NCBI GenBank assembly: GCA_910580075.1
Contig: CAJTVR010000106.1
Span: 1-14,037, forward strand
Source of the DNA: an uncultured Eubacterium sp.
GTDB lineage: Bacteria > Bacillota > Clostridia > Lachnospirales > Lachnospiraceae
Reading direction: 5' to 3'
Length of the DNA stretch: 14,037 bases
A model generated the notes under the pieces. It ran no database searches. It had not been told where the DNA came from and saw only the letters and a program-made list of their open reading frames with translations. This document shows positions 1 through 6,495 of this stretch, one piece after another; within the stretch, counting starts at the first letter, position 1, and the number at the start of each line of letters is the position of its first letter. Position numbers and translations under genes: made by a program.

Positions 1-1
1 A

Positions 2-70
2 TTTCAGGAAATCCAGATTTCATCTTTGGATAATGGGTGTCCTGAACAGTTACAACAAAGATTAAAATAA
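2..70 (+). CDS. 3' end of an unidentified plus-strand gene (partial)
   Basis: The window opens inside an open frame of 22 codons that ends in TAA at 68-70 and reads FQEIQISSLDNGCPEQLQQR followed by LK. A rho-independent-type hairpin begins 9 nt after the stop, which supports this being a genuine gene end rather than a chance frame. The fragment is too short to assign a family. The gene runs convergently toward the feo cluster and shares the hairpin with it. The family is unknown; the frame itself is fairly secure. Confidence 0.5.
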   Translation, partial: FQEIQISSLDNGCPEQLQQRLK

Positions 71-79
71 ATATAAAAG

Positions 80-119
80 CGCCGGGGAATGGCACTGTAT
101 AAGCTGCCATTCCCCGGCG
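80..119. terminator. Bidirectional terminator between convergent genes
   Basis: A perfect 15-bp inverted repeat, CGCCGGGGAATGGCA (80-94) with its complement at 105-119, encloses a 10-nt loop. On the plus strand the stem is followed by GTTTC, and on the minus strand by CTTTTATATTTATTTTAA. It therefore fits as the terminator of the minus-strand feo cluster and, more weakly, of the partial plus-strand gene. Confidence 0.85.
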
Positions 120-201
120 TTTCATTACTCCATATCTTCAGCAGATTTCTTACTGTTTGCAGGCTCTCTTTCCAGCGTCCGGATAGTCTTACACCCCGGC
201 T

Positions 202-333
202 TTAATGACACCCCCTGCACGATCCACAATCCCCGCTGCATCCAGATTTCCCATTTTTTCTATCCCGCACCATGCCGCGGATGATCAGGCATACGCAGGC
301 CGTTAAAGCCGCTAATACAACAAAAGTCCCCAA
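202..333 (-). CDS. FeoB-associated Cys-rich membrane protein (43 aa, TTG start)
   Basis: Translation from TTG at 333 gives a 43-residue protein beginning MGTFVVLAALTACVCLIIRG. An N-terminal transmembrane helix (about residues 3-22) is followed by a basic stretch RDRKNGKSG and a Cys-rich tail: C32, C36, C39, C42 and terminal H43. This layout matches the small FeoB-associated Cys-rich membrane proteins found directly after feoB in Clostridia. The start is set by GGGAGG about 8 nt upstream of the TTG; no ATG in this frame would keep the membrane helix. The gene lies 23 nt after the feoB stop, so it is almost certainly co-transcribed. It probably assists FeoB at the membrane or binds iron through the Cys cluster, but the family's exact function is not established. 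Confidence 0.85.
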   Translation of the reverse strand: MGTFVVLAALTACVCLIIRGMVRDRKNGKSGCSGDCGSCRGCH

Positions 334-356
334 TCCGTCAGCCTCCCTTCTCACGG

Positions 357-2516
357 TTATGATTTCGCCCGTGTCATTTTATTGATACTCACATCCAGTG
401 TCCCGTATTCTTTGCAGGGACGTAACATCAGATACAAAAATCCCGCTATCATCAAAACAGCCGCAGCTGTCCCAGGCCCGAACTGGCCTTTCGTAAACAG
501 AAGGCCGGTCTGGTAAATGCAAAACGATACAGCATACGCAAACCCGCACTGATATCCAACCGCAAACCAGAACCATTTCGCATGGTTCATCTCACGCCTG
601 ATCGCCCCCATAGCGGCAAAACACGGTGCGCACAAAAGATTAAACACAAGAAATGAATACGCCGCCAGGCCTGACATAGAAGCTCCAAACTGACTCCAGA
701 TTTCATCGCCGTTTTCTGCCACCTGTGCAAATCCAAACAGGATGCCGAACGTAGAAACTACATTTTCTTTTGCAATCAGCCCCGTGACTGCTGCCACTGC
801 CATTTTCCAGCTGCCCCAGCCAAGCGGTGCAAATAACGGAGCAATCACGCCGCCTGCTGCTGCCAGAATACTGTAATCCAGCTGCTCTGCCTCCAGCATG
901 CCAAATTTTCCGTCTGCCCAGCCAAATCCCTGCAGAAACCACAGCACGATAGTAGACAGCAGAATGATTGTACCGGCTTTTTTTATAAATGACCAGCCCC
1001 TTTCCCACATGCTTAAGAGCACATTTCCTGCTGTCGGCATATGATACGCAGGAAGCTCCATAACAAATGGGGCTGTATCTCCTGCAAACATCTTCGTCTT
1101 CTTTAAAATAATACCGGAACAGATCACAGCCGCAATTCCTGTAAAATAGGCGCTCCATGAAACCCAGCCTGCATTTTCAAAAAACGCTCCTGCAATCAGC
1201 CCGATTACCGGCAGTTTGGCCCCGCATGGAATAAATGTTGTTGTTATAATCGTCATCCTGCGGTCGCTTTCATTTTCAATTGTACGCGATGCCATAATTC
1301 CAGGTACACTGCAGCCGCTTCCGATGAGCATGGGAATAAAAGACTTGCCGGATAAACCAAATTTTCGGAAAATCCGGTCCATAATAAATGCCACCCTCGC
1401 CATGTACCCGCATGATTCCAAAAAAGCCAGAAAGAAAAACAGTACCAGCAGCTGCGGCACAAATCCAAGCACGGCTCCGACTCCTCCGACAATACCGTCT
1501 GCAATCAGGCTCGTCAGCCAGCCGGCGCATCCCGCTGTCTCTAACACAGCCGATACTCCCGGCACAATCCACTCCCCAAATAACGTATCATTGGTAAATC
1601 CCGTCAGCAGATCGCCAATTGTCGATACAGAAACATAATATACCACAAACATAACCGCCGCAAAAACCGGCAGTGCCAGCCACCGGTTTGTAACAATCCG
1701 GTCAATCTGATCTGAACGCGTCATCTTTACCGTGCTGCTTTTCTTCGTACAGCATTCCCCTATAATCGAAGAAATATATGCATATCTCTCATTTGTAATA
1801 ATACTTTCGGCATCATCATCAAACGCATCCTCTAATTCCTGAATTTCTTTTGAAACATCCGGTATCCTGTTTAACCGTGCTGCAATCTTATCATCTTTTT
1901 CCAGAAGTTTTATTGCAAAAAAACGTTTCTGCTCCTTTGCTACATCATCACCGAGTTTATCTGCAGCAGCTTTGACTGCCCGTTCTGCCTGCGGTGAAAA
2001 TTCGTGCACAGGTACTGCTGCACTCTTTTTTCTGGCAAGCATCACTGCTTTTTCCGCTGCTTCCCGGATACCTCTCCCCTTCAGTGCAGAAATTTCTATC
2101 ACTTCACAGCCCAGCTTTGTGCTTAATACATCCGTATGTATTTTTTCTCCTGTTTTTTCCAGAATATCCGTCATATTCACAGCCATCACAAGCGGTATTC
2201 CCAGCTCCAGCAGCTGCGTGGACAGATACAGGCTGCGTTCGATATTAGTCCCGTCTACAATGTTTAAAATTACATCCGGCTTTTCCTCAATCAGATAATT
2301 TCTGGCTGCCACCTCTTCCGGCGTATAAGGCGACAGCGAATAAATCCCCGGCAAGTCTGCTGCCAGAACGCCTTCGTATCCTTTAAGCCTCCCCTCTTTT
2401 TTCTCTACCGTCACACCCGGCCAGTTGCCGACATACTGATTCGAACCCGTCAGCGCATTAAACAGCGTCGTCTTCCCGCAGTTCGGATTCCCCGCCAAAG
2501 CAATTTTAACAGCCAT
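357..2516 (-). CDS. feoB: FeoB ferrous iron transporter
   Basis: Inner-membrane Fe(II) transporter with a cytoplasmic GTPase domain. From Met at 2516 the protein has 719 residues, normal for FeoB. The N-terminal G domain shows G1 GNPNCGKTT (9-17), G3 DLPG (54-57), G4 NMTD (114-117) and G5 SALKG (from 143). A helical regulatory domain follows, then the multi-span pore region with the family hallmarks GCSVPGIMASRTIENE and TTTFIPCGAKLPV. The frame stays open 17 codons upstream, to an ATG at 2567, but the 2516 start is preferred: AGAAAGGAG lies at good spacing and translation begins MAVKIALAGN, exactly at the first strand of the G domain. The gene sits 251 bp after feoA and has its own promoter and operator, so it can be controlled separately while sharing iron-responsive repression. 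Confidence 0.97.
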   Translation of the reverse strand: MAVKIALAGNPNCGKTTLFNALTGSNQYVGNWPGVTVEKKEGRLKGYEGVLAADLPGIYSLSPYTPEEVAARNYLIEEKPDVILNIVDGTNIERSLYLSTQLLELGIPLVMAVNMTDILEKTGEKIHTDVLSTKLGCEVIEISALKGRGIREAAEKAVMLARKKSAAVPVHEFSPQAERAVKAAADKLGDDVAKEQKRFFAIKLLEKDDKIAARLNRIPDVSKEIQELEDAFDDDAESIITNERYAYISSIIGECCTKKSSTVKMTRSDQIDRIVTNRWLALPVFAAVMFVVYYVSVSTIGDLLTGFTNDTLFGEWIVPGVSAVLETAGCAGWLTSLIADGIVGGVGAVLGFVPQLLVLFFFLAFLESCGYMARVAFIMDRIFRKFGLSGKSFIPMLIGSGCSVPGIMASRTIENESDRRMTIITTTFIPCGAKLPVIGLIAGAFFENAGWVSWSAYFTGIAAVICSGIILKKTKMFAGDTAPFVMELPAYHMPTAGNVLLSMWERGWSFIKKAGTIILLSTIVLWFLQGFGWADGKFGMLEAEQLDYSILAAAGGVIAPLFAPLGWGSWKMAVAAVTGLIAKENVVSTFGILFGFAQVAENGDEIWSQFGASMSGLAAYSFLVFNLLCAPCFAAMGAIRREMNHAKWFWFAVGYQCGFAYAVSFCIYQTGLLFTKGQFGPGTAAAVLMIAGFLYLMLRPCKEYGTLDVSINKMTRAKS

Positions 2517-2641
2517 GTTTTGTCTCCTTTCTGTCTGCACAAAATTGTAACAATAAATATTTTTCATACCGCCATATGAATTCGCTTTCTCTTTCCCGTA
2601 TATGTTCTTTGCAGCTTATCTTTATTCGGTATATCAATCTT

Positions 2642-2670
2642 TTATTAGTTTTAACTAACTAATGGGTAAA
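2642..2670 (-). promoter_or_regulatory. feoB promoter with overlapping DtxR-type operator
   Basis: On the minus strand, TTTACC (2670-2665) and TAATAA (2647-2642) are separated by exactly 17 nt. The inverted repeat TTAGTTAAAACTAA (2658-2645) covers the spacer end and the -10. The same TTAGTNNNNACTAA pattern occurs in the promoter of the first feoA. The position fits repressor occlusion of RNA polymerase by a DtxR-family, metal-dependent regulator. The regulator gene is not in the window. A leader of roughly 120 nt would precede feoB. Confidence 0.6.
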
Positions 2671-2767
2671 AAAATATCAGTCTGACTGTACGCCAGAACG
2701 TATTTGAAAAATAAGTGCTATATGATCCTGCAAAGCTTAACTTTGTGCCTGGCACACCTGATTTTGT

Positions 2768-2986
2768 TTAATTTACCTCTATCAGTTCCGCATCTGCCTT
2801 TCTTAAAGACAGTTCATACCCGCGTACTGTCACTTCTACCGGGTCCCCGAGCGGAGCCATTTTCCTGACATAAACGGAAACTCCTTTCGTAATCCCCATG
2901 TCCATAATGCGCCTTTTCACCGGACCTTCTCCCGTCAGCCTGGTAACAGTTACTGTCTGACCAATAGATGCTTCTCTTAATGTCAT
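2768..2986 (-). CDS. feoA: FeoA family protein
   Basis: Seventy-two-residue cytoplasmic SH3-like beta-barrel protein that accompanies FeoB. The sequence has the usual FeoA layout: an opening strand (GQTVTVTRLTGEGPVKRRI), the DMGITKGV turn (the classic LG[IL].G-type motif), a middle strand and PLGDPVEVTVRGYELSLRKA, ending in ELIEV. The start at 2986 is supported by AAAGGAG 8 nt upstream. It lies 33 nt after the first FeoA-like gene and so belongs to the same transcript. FeoA proteins are thought to modulate FeoB activity or complex assembly; the mechanism is not settled. Confidence 0.93.
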   Translation of the reverse strand: MTLREASIGQTVTVTRLTGEGPVKRRIMDMGITKGVSVYVRKMAPLGDPVEVTVRGYELSLRKADAELIEVN

Positions 2987-3019
2987 GCTGTTTTCTCCTT
3001 TCTGCTTCCTTCCTGCTGC

Positions 3020-3229
3020 TTATACCAGTATTTTATTAGCCATGTCTTTTCCTATGGCTACCCTGGAATCCCTGACACTGACAATCATATTACCGCCCAT
3101 ATCTGAGACAACTGTTACAGCAGTTCCCATCACAAATCCGAGTTTTTCCAGAAATCTGCGTGTTTCTTCTTTCCCGCCGACTTTTTTAATTATGCCAGGC
3201 TCGCCTGTTTTCATCATTGATAACGGCAT
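3020..3229 (-). CDS. Second, divergent FeoA-like protein
   Basis: From ATG at 3229 this encodes 69 residues, MPLSMMKTGEPGIIKKVGGK onward, with the FeoA-type pattern: a strand GEPGIIKKVGG, a helix KEETRRFLEKLGF, the turn LGFVMGTAVTVV, and a closing GNMIVSVRDSRVAIGKDMA. The frame is open to 3307, but GGGTGAG just before 3229 and the FeoA-like N-terminus favour the shorter form; the upstream codons also overlap the likely 5' leader. It is the first gene after the operator-bearing promoter. Paired FeoA paralogues ahead of FeoB are common in Clostridia and may act as two different partners of FeoB. It is clearly different in sequence from the downstream feoA. Confidence 0.88.
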   Translation of the reverse strand: MPLSMMKTGEPGIIKKVGGKEETRRFLEKLGFVMGTAVTVVSDMGGNMIVSVRDSRVAIGKDMANKILV

Positions 3230-3311
3230 ATGCTCACCCTCTTTTCTGATTCCGGCTGTCTTTTCTTTCACAGGCAGGACAGCCGGAAATAAATTGTCAC
3301 CACTCACTATG

Positions 3312-3343
3312 GTTAGTATATACTAACACATGTCAGTTGTCAA
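3312..3343 (-). promoter_or_regulatory. feo operon promoter with perfect 16-bp palindromic operator
   Basis: On the minus strand TTGACA (3343-3338) and TATACT (3320-3315) are spaced by 17 nt, a near-consensus sigma-A promoter. A perfect palindrome, GTTAGTATATACTAAC (3312-3327), covers the -10. Its core TTAGTNNNNACTAA recurs at the feoB promoter. A DtxR-family (IdeR/MntR-like) Fe- or Mn-dependent repressor is the most likely ligand, inferred from motif shape and target genes. Confidence 0.75.
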
Positions 3344-3431
3344 GAATTTTTTTATGATTCATTCCGCGGGTTCTTGTGAACCAGTTTATTTTCCATATAG
3401 GAACGTCATAAAATTTTCTATAGAACTTACA

Positions 3432-4112
3432 CTACTGCCCTGAAACAGCGCCGCTAGCTGGCTTTGGTTTAAAAGCTGACATGATTGCCAGATCTCCATA
3501 GTAAAATCCCTGATCCAGGTCTTTATTCAGCTCTTTTACCTCCAGCATCTCCTCATACTGCTCCTGCAGTTCTTTTCTTCGCTGCATCCTGCGCTCCCAA
3601 AAACTGTTTTTTGATTTCTGCTCAAACAGTTTATCTCCTCTCCCATTCAGAAATCCCGCCCGGCAGCACTCACTCCGGTGCTGCTCCTTCGTATCACCAA
3701 AATACAGTACCACATATTTTCCGCCACACATGCCGCTGTATGGATCACGTGACATAAAATTTGATTTTATAGAATCCATAACCCACTGCTCATACTCTTT
3801 GTCATTTTTCATCCGTTCCAGACCGGATTCTGAAATCTGGACAGATACATAGACCTGCATGTTGGAAGGATGCACTGAAATCTGGGAAATCCTGTCATAC
3901 AGAAATTCCCTGTATTCTTCCATGCTCATATCCTCTGTCCCGATGCAGACCGGCTCTCCCGGCTTTTCTGCCTCCTGGCTTTTCTCAGCTATTTCAGCCA
4001 TTTTCCTCAAAAATGCCGGATCTGGATTCTGGCTGCTTTTTACATCACAGGCCTTTATAAATGTGCGGACTGCCCTTGTCCTGTAACTGGCATCAAATGT
4101 CGTATTCATCAT
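3432..4112 (-). CDS. Uncharacterised 226-residue protein
   Basis: I do not recognise a characterised family. The protein is soluble, with no signal peptide or membrane span. Visible parts are a basic N-terminal helix (FDASYRTRAVRTFIKACDV), a middle alpha/beta-looking segment (about residues 60-140) with alternating hydrophobics in MQVYVSVQISESGLERM and GGKYVVLYFGD, paired cysteines at 149-150, and a strongly charged helix likely to form a coiled coil (about 165-200, RRMQRRKELQEQYEEMLEVK). The tail is Pro/Ala/Gly-rich. Coding potential is good and the frame is stopped just upstream of 4112, so MMNTTF is the start. It is probably not part of the feo operon, because a dedicated promoter lies between them. 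The distance from its best ribosome binding site is abnormal (see the hairpin entry). Confidence 0.75.
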   Translation of the reverse strand: MMNTTFDASYRTRAVRTFIKACDVKSSQNPDPAFLRKMAEIAEKSQEAEKPGEPVCIGTEDMSMEEYREFLYDRISQISVHPSNMQVYVSVQISESGLERMKNDKEYEQWVMDSIKSNFMSRDPYSGMCGGKYVVLYFGDTKEQHRSECCRAGFLNGRGDKLFEQKSKNSFWERRMQRRKELQEQYEEMLEVKELNKDLDQGFYYGDLAIMSAFKPKPASGAVSGQ

Positions 4113-4159
4113 ACATCATTATAAGAAGTGCTCCCAGCTTCTTATAATATCCTCCTTCC
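4113..4159 (-). promoter_or_regulatory. Start-site hairpin between Shine-Dalgarno and ATG of the 226-aa gene
   Basis: The only strong ribosome binding site, GGAAGGAGG (4159-4151, minus), lies 38 nt before the ATG at 4112, too far for normal use. Between them is a perfect 11-bp inverted repeat, ATTATAAGAAG (4148-4138) and CTTCTTATAAT (4128-4118), with a 9-nt loop. If folded, the stem removes 31 nt and leaves an effective spacing of 7 nt. Translation may therefore depend on the fold; the repeat could instead be a protein-binding operator. Confidence 0.5.
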
Positions 4160-4244
4160 ATAAATAAATTTTGATCAGAATCACTTTATGTTTATTTCTC
4201 CTGTCTGGCATTACTATAGTGTAAAGCATATCTTGTCAGATTCT

Positions 4245-4390
4245 GGTCTTCACCTGGAAGCCGGCATCCAGACAGATGTATAAAATTCATCCGGTACCAG
4301 CCAGAATAAACGTATATTCTGCCAGGTTTCGGTCTTCATCCGGGAAACGGTATCCAGGCAGACATGTAAAATTCATCCGGTATCAGCCAG
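4245..4390. repeat. Degenerate 60-bp direct repeat, period 86
   Basis: Two 60-bp copies (4245-4304 and 4331-4390) share GGTCTTCA at the start, a central CATGTAAAATTCATCCGGTA-like block and GCCAG at the end, with scattered mismatches and no obvious gaps. The 26 nt between them are not repeated. The second copy runs directly into the large palindrome at 4386. There is no coding signal. The repeat family is unknown. Confidence 0.6.
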
Positions 4391-4660
4391 GCAGAGAAAT
4401 GTTTTCCTTTTTCTGTGACTCCGGAGAACAGTTAGAAATTCTTAATTTTCTGCCTCATACCCAGGATTTGGGGCTCACTGTCTGCTGCTGAAAACCTGGA
4501 AGCCCCAAAAGGTGCCTGCCAGTGCCACTGCATAAAGCATGCCGTAACGCCAGGGCATCAGGCATCGGTCCGTCCGCTGCCACAGTCTGGAAGCAGAAAA
4601 TTTAGAAGTTCTTACTGTTTGGAGGCGGAACAGAAAAAGGAAAACATTTCTCTGCCTGGC
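4386..4660. repeat. 275-bp imperfect palindrome with perfect 31-bp terminal inverted repeats
   Basis: The left arm (4386-4416) and right arm (4630-4660) are exact reverse complements over 31 bp, beginning GCCAGGCAGAGAAATGTTTT. The complementarity continues inward with mismatches but no gaps for about 40 bp (through TAATTTTCTGC at left, about 4456). Further in, TTGGGGCT (4468-4475) pairs with AGCCCCAA (4501-4508). No transposase and no clear target-site duplication are seen. It could be a MITE-like non-autonomous element, a decayed inversion product or a structured RNA locus. The rest of 4113-5018 shows no gene. Confidence 0.65.
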
Positions 4661-4875
4661 GTTTGGGGAGCCCATACTTTTCACATACACTCTGGCATCT
4701 GTATGCTATATCGGCAGAATTTTGTGTAATTACAGCTAAATGGAACGAATAGCACAGACTTAGTCAGACAAATTCTATGCTCATTCCCGAGATTAGAAAC
4801 AGGCAGCTGTATTCACCAGCATTCTGCCAAATTGCAATACTGCCATTCATATTTCCAGAATCTGACCGGAACCTC

Positions 4876-4904
4876 TTTTCATTCTATCCATATACTATTA
4901 TAAA
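4876..4904 (+). promoter_or_regulatory. Possible promoter for the ABC transporter genes
   Basis: TTTTCA (4876-4881) and TATAAA (4899-4904) are spaced by 17 nt upstream of the ATPase gene. The match is modest and the leader would be about 110 nt. I saw no riboswitch signature (for example TPP) in the leader. This is weak evidence. Confidence 0.25.
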
Positions 4905-5018
4905 ATGTTTCCTGCCCGTTCTGTCCCTGTCTTTCCTAAATCAGCTCAAATCTTTCTGAATTCTGCAGCCTGTATTTAAACTGTCTACATATTTTCAATA
5001 ATTTATGGAGGAAACTAA

Positions 5019-5816
5019 ATGAGCCATTTACTGGAATTTGAGCATGTATCGTATTCTTACCATTCTGCCGGCGGAGAAACGCTTGCTTTATCCGATATCA
5101 GCTTTACGATGGATGCCGGTGAATTTATTGCTATCGTCGGCCCGAGCGGCTGCGGAAAATCAACGCTGCTGAATCTGATCTGTCATCTGGCACTGCCGGA
5201 ACAGGGGGCCATTTTTTATCACGGAGAACCGCCCGATAAACAGTCCGTGCGCTCCATTGGCTATATGCTGCAGAAAGACCACCTGTTTGACTGGCGGACT
5301 ATTGAAAAAAATATCTGTCTCGGGCTGGAAATTCAAAAAAAACTTTCCACCCAGACAAAGACTTACGCCTCACATCTGCTGCAAAAATACGGGCTGTATG
5401 ATTTCAGGCACAAAAAACCGTCTGAATTGTCCGGCGGCATGCGCCAGAGAGCCGCCCTTATACGCACGCTTGTTTTAAAACCGGAACTTCTGCTGCTGGA
5501 TGAGCCTTTCTCAGCCCTGGATTATCAGACAAGGCTCAATACTTCCAACGATATTGCATCCATTATCCGTAAAGAGCAAAAAAGCGCCATTTTAGTTACG
5601 CATGATTTGTCAGAAGCAGTAAGCCTCGCCGACCGGATTTTAGTACTCAGTCCGCGTCCAGGGCAGCTGAAACGGATTCTTGCCATCCCGTTTCCCAAAG
5701 AACTGTCTGCCCTGGAACGGCGCAGCACAAATGAATTCAAAGACTATTTTAATATGCTGTGGAAGGAGATGAACGAAGATGAAGAAAGCACTTTCCGCTC
5801 AGGAGCTGTATCTTAA
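5019..5816 (+). CDS. ABC transporter ATP-binding protein, NitT/TauT (SsuB/TauB-like) family
   Basis: Cytoplasmic ATPase subunit of an importer. The 265 residues show Walker A GPSGCGKST (41-49), Q-loop Q85 (MLQKDHLF), signature LSGGM (137-141), Walker B LLLLDEP (157-163) and H-loop H195. MLQKDHLFDWRTIEKN and ILVTHDLSEAVSLADR are typical of the nitrate/sulfonate/taurine/thiamine-precursor group. The start is supported by GGAGG 7 nt upstream. The gene overlaps the permease by 38 nt, indicating translational coupling. The substrate cannot be fixed: the substrate-binding protein that normally accompanies this pair is absent from the window. With the permease truncated, the ATPase may no longer have a working partner. 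Confidence 0.93.
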   Translation: MSHLLEFEHVSYSYHSAGGETLALSDISFTMDAGEFIAIVGPSGCGKSTLLNLICHLALPEQGAIFYHGEPPDKQSVRSIGYMLQKDHLFDWRTIEKNICLGLEIQKKLSTQTKTYASHLLQKYGLYDFRHKKPSELSGGMRQRAALIRTLVLKPELLLLDEPFSALDYQTRLNTSNDIASIIRKEQKSAILVTHDLSEAVSLADRILVLSPRPGQLKRILAIPFPKELSALERRSTNEFKDYFNMLWKEMNEDEESTFRSGAVS

Positions 5817-6495
5817 ATCCGTAAAACGCACCCGGCACACAGTCCGCTTCTGGCGCATTTTTCTGTGTATTCTTTTCATTGCGGCCTGGGATTTTTCTGC
5901 ACAGCGTGAACTGATTAATTCTTTTATATTCAGCAGTCCCCGCAAACTGGTGCGCTGTTTTTACGACCTTTTCATGAACCAGGATCTCGCAGGCCACATC
6001 GGGATTACCTTATTTGAAACACTTGCCAGTTTTGCGCTGGTCATTGTCATCAGCCTGGTTTTTGCCGTGCTGCTTTGGAACAGCCGTACACTTTCCAGGA
6101 TTTTAGAGCCTTACATGGTAATGCTGAACAGCCTTCCAAAGTCTGCGCTGGCTCCGCTATTAATCGTCTGGCTCGGTGCAAATTATAAAACCATTATTTT
6201 AACCGGCATCTCCGTAGCTGTATTTGGCTCTGTTATGAACCTGTATACCGGTTTTCTGGAAACAGACCGTGAAAAAATCAAGCTGATTTATACACTAAAC
6301 GGGACAAAGCGCGACGCACTCTGCAAAGTCATTCTGCCAGCGAATGTCCCGAATCTGTTCAGCATTATGAAAGTTAATATCGGATTGTGCCTGGTAGGCG
6401 TTATCATTGGGGAATTTATCGCTGCAAGGCAGGGCCTTGGGTATCTGATTATTTATGGAAGCCAGGTATTTACCTGCGTTTACAAACAGATATGA
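5779..6495 (+). pseudogene. ABC transporter permease, C-terminus lost at an insertion junction
   Basis: SsuC/TauC-like membrane subunit paired with the preceding ATPase. The start at 5779 follows GGAAGGAG at good spacing, inside the ATPase end. Family-typical segments are a first membrane helix (about 25-42), the LPKSALAPLLIVWLG loop, an EAA-like region around EKIKLIYTLNGTKRDALCKV, and GEFIAARQGLGYLIIYGSQVF. Homologues continue past GSQVF with a further membrane helix of about 25-35 residues. Here the match stops at F231 (6469-6471), and seven unrelated codons (TCVYKQI) lead to a TGA at 6493-6495. The recombinase gene ends at 6480 on the other strand, so the break coincides with the edge of the inserted element. 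The missing 3' end was not found elsewhere in the window. The product is probably non-functional. Confidence 0.85.
6460..6482. other. Probable element/chromosome junction (attachment-site half)
   Basis: Permease homology ends with GGTATTT at 6465-6471, and the recombinase stop codon lies at 6482-6480 on the minus strand. A large serine recombinase attachment site is therefore expected to centre on about 6468-6480. The other half-site was not found within the window, so the core dinucleotide cannot be defined. Confidence 0.5.

Noticed and set aside
125..241. A 38-codon minus-strand frame overlapping the end of the FeoB-associated gene
   Set aside because: It has no ribosome binding site, starts inside the Cys-rich gene and has no recognisable features; the Cys-rich frame explains the region.
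2517..2567. Upstream ATG extension of FeoB by 17 residues
   Set aside because: The internal ATG at 2516 has a strong ribosome binding site and begins exactly at the G domain.
3369..3382. Small hairpin GGTTC-TTGT-GAACC after the 226-aa gene
   Set aside because: The stem is only 5 bp, and on the minus strand the U-rich tract lies about 18 nt away, so it is too weak to call a terminator.
4475..4690. A 71-codon minus-strand frame with a hydrophobic end (RYGMLYAVALAGTFWGFQ)
   Set aside because: It lies across the large palindrome, so most of it is repeat arm; there is no ribosome binding site or family resemblance.
4235..4866. Exact 12-bp inverted match GTCAGATTCTGG (4235-4246 and 4855-4866)
   Set aside because: It does not extend in either direction and is probably coincidental in a motif-rich spacer.
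4780..5018. Possible riboswitch before the ABC genes
   Set aside because: No TPP, SAM or other familiar aptamer signature was seen, and no clear terminator/antiterminator pair.
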